A DNA stretch of 64,000 nucleotides, taken from positions 1 to 64,000 of the forward strand of contig JAPLQI010000035.1 in assembly GCA_026399755.1 (NCBI GenBank), in the 5' to 3' direction. The translations under genes were made by a program, and so were the position numbers. Below the pieces are notes generated by a model that saw nothing but the letters and a program-made list of their open reading frames with translations, had not been told where the DNA came from and made no database searches. Positions 8,847-17,881 of this stretch are shown piece by piece (position 1 is the first letter of the stretch; every line of letters begins with the position of its first letter). The DNA comes from Pseudomonadota bacterium. Lineage in GTDB: Bacteria; Pseudomonadota; Gammaproteobacteria; Burkholderiales; Chitinibacteraceae.

Positions 8847-10109
8847 TTAGAACTTACCAACCAAGCCCAGTGCGAACTGGTTCATGCCGTTGCCTTTCGC
8901 TAAAGCAAAGCCAGATGCTGAAGTGAAGCTAGCATTTTTCTGGTTGTGTACTTTGGTGAAAGAAGCCACGGCTTGTACATATTTGTGAACTTGATAACCT
9001 ACTGCCACGCTGGCTTGCTGAGCGCCAGTGTCAACTGCGGTAGTGCCATCAACATCATTGGCTTTTGCGTACTGAACTTGTACTTCCAGCGCGTCTTTCT
9101 TGTAGCCACCGATCAAGCCAAATACATTTTGTGTTTGGTCGAAGTTTTTAGCAGCGGTTTGGCCGCTTACGCTAGACGATGTGCGCTCGAATACAAAACC
9201 AGCGCTGAAGTCTAGGTAGTTGGCTTGAGCACCCAGTTGGTAAGCATCAAGTTTTTGTGTGCCACCCAAAGTTGCTGGAGCTAAGTTCTGAGCTTTAGCG
9301 CCGCTAGAACCGTCTAATTTCCATGCTGCATTGCTAATAGATGTGTAACCAAAGCCAACGTTAAACATGCTGTGCTTGTAAGCAATGCCAAGAGCAACTT
9401 GACCCATCAGATCAGTCGCTGGTGTGTTACCAGCAAGGATTGCTGTGGTGGTCGTTGTTGTTATAGTACCAGGTACAGCCGGTTTAACTACAGTCGTGAA
9501 AGTCGGTGCAGCCGAACCAGCAGAGATCGAATTGGTAGAGTCTTTACCAAAGTTGTAGCTTAAGTTGCCGCTGAAACCCATCAAATCTGGTGTTTCGTAA
9601 GCAACCATATCGCCTTGACGACCACCAAGGCGGTTCAAGATTTGTTTGGAGCCGTAAGTTGCTGATGCATCGTTCATGTTGTTGTACAGCGTAGGAACGA
9701 TTTGCTTTAAGGACAATTTGTAAGCATTGTCGTAACGACCAAGACGCAATGTACCGACTTGCTTGCCGCCAATACCAACGAATGTGTTACGGCTACCGAT
9801 TTCTGCTTTGTCATCGGTGTTGTCACCGTTATTGCCAAGGTAGAAGCGGCTTTCAACTTGAGCAAGAGCGAAGAAATCATTGCCCAGGTCGTATTTAACT
9901 TTGAAACCCAGCTTGGACGTTTGGTCCATCAAGCGAGTTTGGCTGTCTGCTGTGTTAGCGAGTGGTGCGCCAGTGTTGTTTTCTACTGAGATAACTTCAA
10001 CCGCTGTTGCTGCTGCGCCGTAGATGCTGAATGGTCCGAGCTCTACATCTGCGAAAGCGGCTGGAGTAACAAAAGCTGCACTAATAGCAAGGGCGATAAT
10101 TTTTTTCAT
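8847..10109 (-). CDS. Gram-negative general porin
   Basis: Outer-membrane trimeric diffusion porin of the betaproteobacterial type. Starting at 10109 gives a clean signal peptide (MKKIIALAISAAF...AFA) with GGAG about 10 bases upstream; a longer upstream frame would put a non-signal sequence in front. The mature protein starts DVELGPFSIYG, contains typical porin segments (GSRNTFVGIGG, LGRYDNAYKL) and ends in a C-terminal phenylalanine (LGLVGKF) as barrel proteins do. About 420 residues. It contains a threonine/valine-rich loop near the centre (TVVKPAVPGTITTTTT), likely a variable surface loop. Monocistronic. Confidence 0.95.
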   Translation of the reverse strand: MKKIIALAISAAFVTPAAFADVELGPFSIYGAAATAVEVISVENNTGAPLANTADSQTRLMDQTSKLGFKVKYDLGNDFFALAQVESRFYLGNNGDNTDDKAEIGSRNTFVGIGGKQVGTLRLGRYDNAYKLSLKQIVPTLYNNMNDASATYGSKQILNRLGGRQGDMVAYETPDLMGFSGNLSYNFGKDSTNSISAGSAAPTFTTVVKPAVPGTITTTTTTAILAGNTPATDLMGQVALGIAYKHSMFNVGFGYTSISNAAWKLDGSSGAKAQNLAPATLGGTQKLDAYQLGAQANYLDFSAGFVFERTSSSVSGQTAAKNFDQTQNVFGLIGGYKKDALEVQVQYAKANDVDGTTAVDTGAQQASVAVGYQVHKYVQAVASFTKVHNQKNASFTSASGFALAKGNGMNQFALGLVGKF

Positions 10110-10390
10110 GAGGTTACAACTCCAAAAAGACGTATGGTAGAAATTACAAACCGATTTGTAATTTCCGCAAGCTAGACAGTTCACGGCACTCTAAAAAAGA
10201 CGCCATTTATAGTTATCGAGGAGGTCAACATTTTGTGTTTGCTCTTGTTTGTAAGCGAACGAAAGCAAATATTTTTAAATGTCTTATCCATGCTCAAAGA
10301 AAGCAGTGAGTGCGTTAATGCAACAAACTGCCTTCGAACCATGCGAAGTTTAGGGGAGTTTTATTAAAAATATATGACAAAAGTGTAGGT
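10110..10390 (-). promoter_or_regulatory. Porin upstream region
   Basis: A 281-base non-coding stretch between the trpC stop and the porin start. It must contain the porin promoter. It is AT-rich near the trpC end (ATTAAAAATATATGACAAAAG). I see no certain -35/-10 pair, operator or terminator. Confidence 0.4.
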
Positions 10391-11206
10391 TTAAGCCCGT
10401 ACAAAGCCTTTGTAAGTTGAGCCAAACGTAGTATCTATGCAGCTTCCAGGAGATTCGGCTCGCATAAAGGTTTCACCAACTAGAAAGTTGTTAACCTTAT
10501 TTTGTTGCATTAGAGCAACATCTTCGGGGGTAACTATCCCACTTTCAGTAATCACAATTCGGCTGCTATCGATTAACGGCAGCAGTTTTAGGGTGTTTTG
10601 TAGCGAAACTTCGAAGCTGCGCAGGTCACGGTTGTTGATCCCCAGTAAGGGAGTTTGCAGTTGTTGTGCCAGCTCGAGTTCAGCTTGGTTATGCACTTCT
10701 ACCAGCACGGCCATGCCTAAGCTGATTGCTATCGCTTCAAAGTCTTTCAGCTGAGTTAGGCTTAGCTCGGCGGCAATCAGCAAGATGCAATCCGCGCTCC
10801 ATGCGCGCGCTTCAAAAATCTGATACTCGTCCACCATAAAATCTTTGCGCAGTACCGGCAGATTACACGCCGATCTGGCTGCTTTTAGGTAATCCAAATG
10901 GCCTTGAAAGTAAGGCACATCGGTGAGCACCGATAGGCAGGCGGCACCATGCGCTGCGTAATCTTGTGCATGGGCTGCAGGCTGAAAATCAGTGCGAATT
11001 ACTCCTTTGGATGGGCTGGCTTTTTTGATTTCTGCAATGATCCCGGGGTGGCCAAGCGCATTTTTGCTGCGTAAAGCACCAACAAAATCACGTAAATCAA
11101 TATTTGCTTCGGCCTGCCTGCGGATTTCGCTTAATGGAATAAGCTTGCTAGTTGCGGCTACTTCTTCGTATTTGGTGGCCCAGATTTTTTTTAAGATGTC
11201 GGACAT
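10391..11206 (-). CDS. trpC: Indole-3-glycerol phosphate synthase
   Basis: Closes the indole ring in tryptophan synthesis. The TIM-barrel motifs are intact: [47 protein letters not shown] and ITESGI, supplying the catalytic lysines and glutamates. Starting at 11206 gives the conventional beginning [16 protein letters not shown]; the longer frame adds 27 unconserved residues. The C-terminus ends shortly after [14 protein letters not shown]. It is a monofunctional trpC, with no fused trpF. It follows trpD by about 160 bases that contain a dispersed repeat. Confidence 0.96.
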   Translation of the reverse strand: MSDILKKIWATKYEEVAATSKLIPLSEIRRQAEANIDLRDFVGALRSKNALGHPGIIAEIKKASPSKGVIRTDFQPAAHAQDYAAHGAACLSVLTDVPYFQGHLDYLKAARSACNLPVLRKDFMVDEYQIFEARAWSADCILLIAAELSLTQLKDFEAIAISLGMAVLVEVHNQAELELAQQLQTPLLGINNRDLRSFEVSLQNTLKLLPLIDSSRIVITESGIVTPEDVALMQQNKVNNFLVGETFMRAESPGSCIDTTFGSTYKGFVRA

Positions 11207-11298
11207 GGTTGGCTCTTTGGATATAGGCGTTGCGATGGCGGGGTACGCCCCGATCAACTTAGCTAGATGTTGTTGCGTTTCGCACAATGATAAGCATC

Positions 11299-11358
11299 GT
11301 AGGTCGGATGAAACCCGCGTATTTTTCAGTGTTACTCGCGGGTTGCACCCGCCCTAGG
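11299..11358. repeat. GTAGGGCGGG-type imperfect palindrome between trpD and trpC
   Basis: The arms GTAGGTCGGATGAAACCCGCG and CGCGGGTTGCACCCGCCCTAGG are imperfect inverted copies. The same core recurs at 12875, 23435, 36241 and elsewhere in this window. The insertion sits between two genes of one operon, so it is presumably transcribed. Confidence 0.8.
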
Positions 11359-11368
11359 ATTCAACGGT

Positions 11369-12391
11369 TTAAATATTTTGAGTAAATTGCACCAAGGCAT
11401 CGAGCTTGGCACGGGCGCTGCCGTTTGTGAGCATTTTGCCTGCCTGCTCAATCCCCGCTGCCAGTGTTTCGGCCTTGCCTGCGGCATAAATAGCGGCACC
11501 GGCGTTGAGTTGCACAATGTCGCGACAAGGGCTGGGCTGGTTAGCGAGCACTTGCTCGATGATTTGTTTAGATTGCTGCGCATCGCTCGCATGCAGTGTT
11601 TTGATGTCGGCCAGCTCAAAACCAAAATCGCGAGGGTTGATTTCATATTCATTGATTTGGCCGTCTTTCAGCTCGGCGACTAGGGTGGGGCCTGAGATAG
11701 AGATCTCGTCCATACCATCCTTGCCGTGCACAATCAGCACATGCTTACTGCCTAGCTGCTTGAGTACGCGCGCTTGAATCCCGACTAGATCGGGGTGGAA
11801 AACGCCCATTAGCTGATTATCTGCGCCTGCTGGATTGGTCAGCGGGCCAAGAATATTAAATATGGTGCGCACCCCCAGCTCCTTGCGGATCGGGGCGACG
11901 TATTTCATGGCGCTGTGATGATTGGGGGCAAACATAAAGCCTAGGCCGATTTCATCAATAGAGCGGCCAACTTGCTCGGCGCTAAGGTTTAAGTTAATGC
12001 CAAAGGCCTCTAAAACATCGGCAGAGCCCGAGCTGGATGAGACAGATCGCCCGCCGTGTTTAGCTACTTTTGCACCTGCGGCAGCCACTACAAAAGCCGC
12101 GCAAGTCGAGATATTAAAAGTGTGAGCGCCATCGCCCCCCGTGCCGCAGGTATCAATCAAATGGCTGCGATCTTGCACCGCTACTCGTGTTGATAGCTCG
12201 CGCATAACGGTTGCAGAGGCGGCAATTTCAGAAACGCTTTCTACTTTCGTGCGCAGGCCAATCAAGAGGGCGGCTGTCTGAACCGGCGACATTTCCCCTG
12301 TCATGATTTGCCGCATCAGATACAGCATTTCGTCATAAAACAACTCGTTGTTATCGATCAGGCGATTGAGTGCGGCTTGTATGGTAATCAT
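11369..12391 (-). CDS. trpD: Anthranilate phosphoribosyltransferase
   Basis: Transfers phosphoribose from PRPP to anthranilate. The glycine-rich PRPP motif [17 protein letters not shown] is intact, followed by [19 protein letters not shown] and the [20 protein letters not shown] block. At 340 residues it is the normal length. The start [11 protein letters not shown] is typical. It is separated from trpG by the LprI-like gene, an unusual insertion within the trpGDC order. Confidence 0.97.
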   Translation of the reverse strand: MITIQAALNRLIDNNELFYDEMLYLMRQIMTGEMSPVQTAALLIGLRTKVESVSEIAASATVMRELSTRVAVQDRSHLIDTCGTGGDGAHTFNISTCAAFVVAAAGAKVAKHGGRSVSSSSGSADVLEAFGINLNLSAEQVGRSIDEIGLGFMFAPNHHSAMKYVAPIRKELGVRTIFNILGPLTNPAGADNQLMGVFHPDLVGIQARVLKQLGSKHVLIVHGKDGMDEISISGPTLVAELKDGQINEYEINPRDFGFELADIKTLHASDAQQSKQIIEQVLANQPSPCRDIVQLNAGAAIYAAGKAETLAAGIEQAGKMLTNGSARAKLDALVQFTQNI

Positions 12392-12447
12392 GATTGCTCC
12401 TTGGCTGGGGCGGGGTGATCTGCTGGTCTTACATTTATTTACAGGGC

Positions 12448-12843
12448 TTATTGCATGTAAAAACGTGATAGCTCTTCGGCACGATTGCGGTCTAAATCAA
12501 TGCGGCAAGATAGCTCGGCAATGCCTGCGCCGCTGCCGCCCGCAAAGCTTTTGCCTATCCAAGCGCAATGAGCCTGACGATAAGCACGAAAGGTTTTTGT
12601 GCCTTGCTCAAAAGCGGGCAGCGCTTCGGGGCGGCCTGTGGCGCGGTCTAAGTTTTTCATCATGGCACGTGCGGCCGCTTCAGCATTTAAGCGATCTTGC
12701 TCTGCCTGCGGAGCAAGCTTGGCTAAGCAGGTTTTAATTAATACTTGATTGGCGGCTTCACATTCAACTTGAGCTGCGGGTGAGGTTTGGGCCTGTGCGC
12801 TCAGCGTAAATAAAGCGCAAACGAGGGCAAAGATAAAACGCAT
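12448..12843 (-). CDS. LprI-like (DUF1311) exported protein
   Basis: A 131-residue exported protein with signal peptide [19 protein letters not shown]; the start at 12843 is chosen because the upstream in-frame extension falls inside a dispersed repeat. The C-terminal block, [16 protein letters not shown] followed by [16 protein letters not shown], matches the DUF1311/LprI pattern, and four cysteines could form disulfides. LprI proteins inhibit lysozyme in mycobacteria; that function is not established here. It lies between trpG and trpD on the same strand, so it is probably co-transcribed though unrelated to tryptophan. Confidence 0.8.
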   Translation of the reverse strand: MRFIFALVCALFTLSAQAQTSPAAQVECEAANQVLIKTCLAKLAPQAEQDRLNAEAAARAMMKNLDRATGRPEALPAFEQGTKTFRAYRQAHCAWIGKSFAGGSGAGIAELSCRIDLDRNRAEELSRFYMQ

Positions 12844-12874
12844 GATTTCCCTTTCGTTACGTAAGAGACATTTT

Positions 12875-12944
12875 GTAGGGCGGGTGAAACCCGCCAGATT
12901 TAGCGATGAAAGACGACAAAACCCAGCGGGTTTTAACCGCCCTA
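12875..12944. repeat. GTAGGGCGGG-type imperfect palindrome upstream of the LprI-like gene
   Basis: GTAGGGCGGGTGAAACCCGCC at the left and GCGGGTTTTAACCGCCCTAC at the right form a long imperfect stem with an A-rich centre. It is among the best-preserved copies of the family in this window and lies just upstream of the LprI-like start codon. Confidence 0.85.
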
Positions 12945-12980
12945 CAAACACACGTCGTTGGATAAGGATGGGGCTAGGTT

Positions 12981-13550
12981 TTAAGCCCATTCTTTTAAGA
13001 AATGATCCAGCATGGCATGGCCGTGCTCAGTCAGGATTGATTCAGGATGGAACTGCACGCCTTCTATCGGCAGAGTTTTGTGCCGCACGCCCATGATCTC
13101 CCCATCTTCCGTCCATGCAGTGACTTCTAGGCACTCCGGCAGGCTGGCCCGCTCGATAGCGAGTGAGTGATAACGGGTTACGGTAAAGGGCGAAGGAAGA
13201 TTCTTAAATACACCGACGTCGTTATGCTCGATTTGCGAAACTTTGCCATGCATCAGCGTTTGCGCGTGCACCACTTTGCCGCCAAACGCCTGACCAATCG
13301 CTTGATGCCCAAGGCAAACGCCCAAAATCGGTAACTTGCCAGCGAAATGATGAATAGCGGCCAGTGAAATGCCCGCTTCTGAAGGGGAGCAAGGACCAGG
13401 GGAAACTACGAGGTACTTGGGCTTTAAGGCCTCGATTTCTTCGATGGTGATTTCATCATTGCGATGCACCACCACATCTTGACCTAGCTCGCCAAAATAT
13501 TGGACTAAGTTGTATGTAAAGGAGTCGTAATTATCGAGCATTAATAGCAT
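12981..13550 (-). CDS. trpG: Anthranilate synthase component II (glutamine amidotransferase)
   Basis: Supplies ammonia from glutamine to TrpE; the family also serves PabB in folate synthesis. The start [19 protein letters not shown] is canonical. The nucleophile motif is [17 protein letters not shown] (Cys near residue 79), and the catalytic histidine/glutamate lie in [13 protein letters not shown]. 189 residues, normal length. trpE is not adjacent: it lies 2.6 kb upstream on the same strand, separated by sodC and two other genes. Confidence 0.97.
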   Translation of the reverse strand: MLLMLDNYDSFTYNLVQYFGELGQDVVVHRNDEITIEEIEALKPKYLVVSPGPCSPSEAGISLAAIHHFAGKLPILGVCLGHQAIGQAFGGKVVHAQTLMHGKVSQIEHNDVGVFKNLPSPFTVTRYHSLAIERASLPECLEVTAWTEDGEIMGVRHKTLPIEGVQFHPESILTEHGHAMLDHFLKEWA

Positions 13551-13878
13551 GTTTTATCCTGTTGATTGATTGAATCTATTGCACGGGAACGCAGAGTTTG
13601 TTGGCTGGAGTGCGATCAACGCCATCGACAAAATCGGCATAAGCGCGATGCAAAATACGCAGGAGAAAACAGGCTACTCATTGCAAACCTTTAAGGGGGG
13701 GTATCGACGAGCGTTCATTATACGGATAGGCGGCGGGGCGTCCAGATTCGGCGTGTGGAATGAGGGAAGATTTAGGGACGTTTAATAAAATCAAGAAAAA
13801 TCATGGTAAGCACTAGGGGATAAAAAAAGGCAAACACGCTGTGTTTGCCTTGGGCTTTGAACGAAGAAAAGGCGGAGA
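13551..13878. other. Intergenic region upstream of trpG
   Basis: A 328-base stretch expected to hold the trpG promoter. It contains a G-run (GGGGGGG near 13695). I see no trp leader peptide with consecutive tryptophan codons and no clear attenuator hairpin. A 71-codon plus-strand frame here has no credible start signal or family features. Confidence 0.4.
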
Positions 13879-14001
13879 TTATTTAGCAATTTCTTCTTTT
13901 GGGGCCTCTTTTTTCATTTCTGCTTCGTGTTTTTTCGCGTCTTTTCTCGCTTTCTGCTTTTTCATTTCTTTTTTCTGGAGGGGCATGCCGTCTTTATTCA
14001 T
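13879..14001 (-). CDS. Small lysine-rich protein, possibly the remnant of an exported protein
   Basis: A 40-codon frame from ATG 14001 encodes a highly basic, alternating Lys/Glu/Ala protein (MNKDGMPLQKKEMKKQKARK...). In-frame codons upstream (TSVTSFAEGV) look like the end of a signal peptide, but a TAG at 14038-14040 breaks the frame and no good signal start precedes it. It may therefore be a 5'-truncated or frameshifted exported protein, or it may start at TTG or GTG. No function is recognised. Codon use is AAA/GAA-rich, as in the neighbouring genes. Confidence 0.4.
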   Translation of the reverse strand: MNKDGMPLQKKEMKKQKARKDAKKHEAEMKKEAPKEEIAK

Positions 14002-14160
14002 CACGCCTTCAGCAAATGAAGTGACTGAAGTCAATGGCTAAGTAAACTGTAATTTCTACTCTTTGTTATGCTTAAAAACAGCGAGGAAATCATTGTTGTG
14101 ATTGCGGTTTTTTGCTTATTTCATGGATTTGTAGCAATCAAAATGACAGCTTGTTGTTAT

Positions 14161-14670
14161 CTAGTTTGGGATCACACCGCAAGCCAGCCTTGCGCCGCCG
14201 CCGCCCAGTGTTGCCGGATGATCTGCGTGGTTATCGCCGCCGATATGAATCATCAAGGTGTGGCCTTGCAGATCGGCCATTTTGAGCCTTGGTGCGAGGA
14301 CGGGCTGATTTGATTTGCCATCGCTTGTAATGATCATCGCAGGTAAATCACCTAAATGACCATCACCCCAAGGTGAGCCATGGCGTTTTGTGCCGCGAGG
14401 GTCGTAATGCCCGCCTGCAGCAAGCGCAGGGACCATTTTTCCATTTTGCTCCTTAGCTGCGCAGCTGCCATTTTCATGCATATGAAAACCATGTGCCCCA
14501 GCAGGTAAGCCTTCAATGGCAGGCGTAAAGACCAAGCCATAGGCGGATTCTGAAACCACGATATTGCCTATTGATTTGACGCTGCCTTTGTCATCCACTA
14601 GATCCATAGGGACGGTGATATCAGCATGGGCGCTGAGGGCGAGGAAAATGGCTAAGCTGGCAACTCTCAT
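14161..14670 (-). CDS. sodC: Cu/Zn superoxide dismutase, periplasmic
   Basis: Converts superoxide to hydrogen peroxide and oxygen in the periplasm. A signal peptide ([16 protein letters not shown]) precedes the mature domain. Copper and zinc ligands appear in [22 protein letters not shown] and [12 protein letters not shown]; the disulfide cysteines are in NGSC and the C-terminal [12 protein letters not shown]. At 169 residues it is typical of bacterial SodC. It lies between trpG and the GRDP-like gene on the same strand, with a 122-base gap upstream. Confidence 0.96.
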   Translation of the reverse strand: MRVASLAIFLALSAHADITVPMDLVDDKGSVKSIGNIVVSESAYGLVFTPAIEGLPAGAHGFHMHENGSCAAKEQNGKMVPALAAGGHYDPRGTKRHGSPWGDGHLGDLPAMIITSDGKSNQPVLAPRLKMADLQGHTLMIHIGGDNHADHPATLGGGGARLACGVIPN

Positions 14671-14792
14671 GGCAAATCCTTTTAAGGGAAAGTGGGCGTA
14701 AAAACTTGCGCTAAAGCACTATAGATGGGCCATCTTAAACTAGAGTACACACTATGAATTTGCAACGCTGAAAGGCCGCTTTTACTTAGTAA

Positions 14793-15461
14793 CTAATCAC
14801 CTCCACCACCGCCCCCACCACAGCCGCCGCTACACCCTCCGCCATCACTGCTATCGACAGAAGACCCACTGTCACTGCTAAAGTCGCTACTGCTGCTAGA
14901 GTAAAAATCTGCGCCGCAATGCACGGTGCCGCTACTATTTCCCGCGAGCTGGCTGCAATTGGGCGAGTAATAAAAACCATTGGCTAGCTTCCACTTTGCA
15001 TCTAAGGCAAACAGCAAGGGGAGGCGAGTTGGGTGTTTGGGGTTGATGTTTTCTTCAAGGCAGGCGTGGTGCCAGCAGGTGCGTAAGCCGTCGTTATTGC
15101 GTAGCTCGGTGCTTAATGCGCTGGCAGGGGTGTGATGCAGATAGCGGCCAAAGGCTTTTTGGCAGAAGGCCTGATAATTCTTGGTGTAAAGAATAAATTC
15201 ATGCCAGAGATCATCGACGACTTGCGAGGGCATCGCGATGTGTCGGTAGCCGCTGCGGTGATAAACCTGAAAAAATTGCCTGAGGGCATGTGCAACCAGT
15301 TGCTGATCTTTTAGGTTGAGCTCGGGTCTTACTTTTTTTAGCTTATCGAGTAAGCCTGCAGGAAACATATAGCTGCGAATATAGTCAGCTCGCGCCGCTT
15401 TTCTGAGGCGTAGCCACATGACGATGAGAATCAGGCAGAGGGCGATAATAAGATAGGGCAC
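14793..15461 (-). CDS. GRDP-like membrane-anchored protein with Ser/Gly/Cys-rich tail
   Basis: A 222-residue protein. GTG 15461 is chosen because AAGGAGG lies six bases upstream. An N-terminal membrane helix (VPYLIIALCLILIVMWLRL) leads into a helical domain containing VVDDLWHEFILYTKNYQAFC and FGRYLHHTP, resembling the GRDP-like family (PF07173). The last ~35 residues switch abruptly to a low-complexity run: serine/aspartate first, then GGGCSGGCGGGGGGGD. Two cysteines in the glycine run suggest metal binding or anchoring, but this is speculation. Function unknown; followed by sodC, preceded by a GNAT gene. Confidence 0.75.
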   Translation of the reverse strand: MPYLIIALCLILIVMWLRLRKAARADYIRSYMFPAGLLDKLKKVRPELNLKDQQLVAHALRQFFQVYHRSGYRHIAMPSQVVDDLWHEFILYTKNYQAFCQKAFGRYLHHTPASALSTELRNNDGLRTCWHHACLEENINPKHPTRLPLLFALDAKWKLANGFYYSPNCSQLAGNSSGTVHCGADFYSSSSSDFSSDSGSSVDSSDGGGCSGGCGGGGGGGD

Positions 15462-15481
15462 AGCTTTCCTCCTTGAGGGGC

Positions 15482-16003
15482 TTAACGTTGTACAAACCAC
15501 TCTTCACGCAGTACGCCCATACGAATTGAGTCGTAATAGATGCCGTTATAATAACGGCATCGACGTAAGCATCCTTCCAAGCTAAAGCCCAGCGCTTCAG
15601 CACACCGTACCATTCTGGGGTTGCCTGACCATGTTGTTAGGCCGATTCGGCCTACTTTACGTGATTGAAATAACTCGCTGATCCATAATTGGAGCGCTTT
15701 TCGGCCTATGCCGGCATTCCACTGGCTTGGGTCATAGATAAAAATGCCGGTTTCCAGCCAGCGTGTTGCGTCGTATTCCCAATAGAAAGACACGACCCCA
15801 CATGGTTTTCCTGCGACATCAATAAGCTTGCAGTCCACACCTTGTAGTAGCCGTGCAAATAAGCCTTGTTCAAATTCGGCAAGTGTAGGCGTGGTAAATG
15901 GAAAATAGGGCGCGTCGAATTTTTTCCACTCAAGATTAGTGTAAATGGCCGCCCACAGGGGAGCTAGCTCATGTTCAAAAGCTTTTCTTAGCGTAACGGT
16001 CAT
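15482..16003 (-). CDS. GNAT family N-acetyltransferase (RimJ/RimL-like)
   Basis: A 173-residue acyl-CoA N-acyltransferase. The central strand CGVVSFYWE, the acetyl-CoA loop around QWNAGIGRKALQLWISELF and the C-terminal GNPRMVRCAEALGFSLEG with a tyrosine-rich end (YYNGIYYDSIRMGVLREEW) are typical of the RimJ/RimL-type group. ATG 16003 (MTVTLRKAF) is preferred to 16033. The substrate cannot be predicted. It lies between trpE and the GRDP-like gene, only 20 bases before the latter, so the two are likely co-transcribed. Confidence 0.88.
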   Translation of the reverse strand: MTVTLRKAFEHELAPLWAAIYTNLEWKKFDAPYFPFTTPTLAEFEQGLFARLLQGVDCKLIDVAGKPCGVVSFYWEYDATRWLETGIFIYDPSQWNAGIGRKALQLWISELFQSRKVGRIGLTTWSGNPRMVRCAEALGFSLEGCLRRCRYYNGIYYDSIRMGVLREEWFVQR

Positions 16004-16034
16004 GTATTGCCTGAGGGGGAGGAGTACAGCCAAT

Positions 16035-16056
16035 ACCCGCCAATAAATTGGCGGGT
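16035..16056. repeat. Perfect hairpin after trpE
   Basis: ACCCGCCAA, loop TAAA, TTGGCGGGT: a perfect 9-bp stem 65 bases beyond the trpE stop. On the minus strand it is preceded rather than followed by the T-run, so it may act as a bidirectional or Rho-assisted stop rather than a standard terminator. Confidence 0.6.
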
Positions 16057-16120
16057 GTGCTTAAAAAAAACATGTTGTTTTTATATAGGACGAGTTTTAA
16101 AGCGATACCCTTATCTGTAA

Positions 16121-17590
16121 TTAAGCGTCCAAACCATCCTGAACTAACTCAGCCGCACGTAAGACGGCGCGGGCTTTGTTTAAGGTTTCTTGCCATTCAC
16201 TTTCGGGCACAGAGTCAGCCACGATGCCGGCTCCGGCTTGCATATACAGCACTTTATCTTTCACGACCGCGGTGCGTAGGGCGATGGCCACGTCCATGTC
16301 GCCATTAAAGCCCAGATAACCGACGGCGCCTGAGTAAATGCCGCGCTTCACGGGCTCTAGCTCGGCAATGATTTCCATGGCCCGCACCTTGGGCGCGCCG
16401 GAAACGGTGCCTGCAGGGAAGGTGGCTTTCAGTACGTCGATATTGCTCATGCCGGGTTTGAGCTTGGCTTCTACGCTAGACACAATATGCATCACGTGCG
16501 AGTAACGCTCGATCACCATTTTGTCGGTAACAGAAACGCTGCCGGTTTGCGCTACGCGGCCTGCATCGTTGCGGCCTAAATCCATCAGCATAATGTGCTC
16601 GGCAATTTCCTTAGGATCAGCAAGCAGTTCAGCGGCGAGTGCTTCGTCCTCGATGCGGGTTTTACCGCGCGGACGCGTGCCCGCAATGGGGCGCACGGTG
16701 ACGGTGTCGTCTTCGAGGCGTACCAGAATCTCTGGCGAGGCACCCACAATATGAAAGTCACCAAAATGGTAGAAGAACATATACGGCGATGGGTTTAAGG
16801 AGCGCAGTGCGCGGTAAAGCGAGAGCGGCGATTCTGCAAAGGGCAGGCTCATGCGCTGCGAAAGCACCACCTGCATGATGTCGCCATCAATAATGTAATC
16901 TTTGGCTTTAAGTACAGCGGCTTTAAAGGCTTCTTCGCCAAAGCCTGAAGTCATCTGGCTGATGCTTGGCGCTCGGCCTTGTAATGGAATTTTGGCAGGC
17001 TCGCGTAATGCCATACGCAGGGTGTGTATGCGATCTGCTGCGGTTTGGTAAGCATTGTTGTGTTCGGTGTTGGCGTAGACCACTAAAAATAGCTTGCCGG
17101 ATAGATTGTCGACGACCACTAATTCTTCAGAAAGCAAAAGCTGGATATCAGGCGCGCCAATTTCGTCAGGTTTTTGGGTGCTTGCGAGTTTTTTTTCGAT
17201 ATAAGCGATGGTTTCATAGCCAAAGTAGCCGACGAGTCCACCCAAGAAACGCGGCAGCATTTTATTGGCTGGGGCGCGATAGCGCTGCTGAAAGCTTTCA
17301 ATAAAATCGAGCGGATTGCCTTGATGGGTTTCGATCACTTCATCATTGCAAATCACTTCGGTGAGATTGCCAACTACTTTTAAACGCGTGCGAGCGGGTA
17401 GACCAATAAAAGAGTAGCGGCCAAAACGCTCCCCACCCACTACCGACTCTAAAAGATAGGTGTAAGGCTGGTTGGCGAGTTTCAGGTAAACCGATAGGGG
17501 GGTATCTAAATCAGCAAACAGTTCTAGCGTCAGCGGAATGCGGTTATAGCCTTGGTCTTTGAGGGTGTTAAATTCAGTAATCGATAACAT
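16121..17590 (-). CDS. trpE: Anthranilate synthase component I
   Basis: Makes anthranilate from chorismate, using ammonia delivered by TrpG. An N-terminal tryptophan-feedback motif, [18 protein letters not shown], is followed by the chorismate-binding core: [38 protein letters not shown], and [18 protein letters not shown]. The 489-residue length is normal, and the intact LLES element predicts feedback inhibition by tryptophan. It is followed on the same strand by GNAT, GRDP-like and sodC genes before trpG. Confidence 0.97.
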   Translation of the reverse strand: MLSITEFNTLKDQGYNRIPLTLELFADLDTPLSVYLKLANQPYTYLLESVVGGERFGRYSFIGLPARTRLKVVGNLTEVICNDEVIETHQGNPLDFIESFQQRYRAPANKMLPRFLGGLVGYFGYETIAYIEKKLASTQKPDEIGAPDIQLLLSEELVVVDNLSGKLFLVVYANTEHNNAYQTAADRIHTLRMALREPAKIPLQGRAPSISQMTSGFGEEAFKAAVLKAKDYIIDGDIMQVVLSQRMSLPFAESPLSLYRALRSLNPSPYMFFYHFGDFHIVGASPEILVRLEDDTVTVRPIAGTRPRGKTRIEDEALAAELLADPKEIAEHIMLMDLGRNDAGRVAQTGSVSVTDKMVIERYSHVMHIVSSVEAKLKPGMSNIDVLKATFPAGTVSGAPKVRAMEIIAELEPVKRGIYSGAVGYLGFNGDMDVAIALRTAVVKDKVLYMQAGAGIVADSVPESEWQETLNKARAVLRAAELVQDGLDA

Positions 17591-17881
17591 GGGCGTACTC
17601 CAAACTTGTTTTCGGCGCTAAGGCGTAGAAACGTGTAAGCAAAAGGGCGGGCTAGGAGAGTGAAGAGCGACGCCATCGCTGTGTATTGGAGTGAAAGTCC
17701 ATCTTGCTCTGTAGTGTGAGGGGTCTACCCCGATTTTTGCCGATCTTGACCAAAATGGTCAACCTTCTTGAGGGGCTAATCGGATTTAAGTGTGGATTTC
17801 TGCCTTTTTTTTGCCCTTAGGGCAGGGTTGATGCGGTTTTACATCATAAACCGGTGGTTTAAATGGGAAGAGGCACGAGCC
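17591..17881 (-). promoter_or_regulatory. trpE upstream region
   Basis: A 291-base gap between ycgR and trpE, both on the minus strand. It carries a perfect 17-base palindrome listed separately and a small GGGGTCTACCCC hairpin (about 17719-17731). No leader peptide rich in tryptophan codons was found, so there is no visible attenuator. Confidence 0.45.
17746..17762. promoter_or_regulatory. Palindromic operator candidate upstream of trpE
   Basis: TTGACCAAAATGGTCAA is a perfect 6-bp inverted repeat with a 5-base AT spacer, about 155 bases before the trpE start. On the minus strand its TTGACC also resembles a -35 hexamer. A repressor or LysR-type site is plausible; the cognate protein is unknown. 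Confidence 0.4.

Noticed and set aside
13570..13785. 71-codon plus-strand frame upstream of trpG
   Set aside because: No ribosome site, signal peptide or recognisable motif; it overlaps the expected trpG promoter region on the other strand.
13551..13878. trp leader peptide and attenuator
   Set aside because: No short frame with adjacent tryptophan codons and no paired alternative hairpins found before trpG or trpE.
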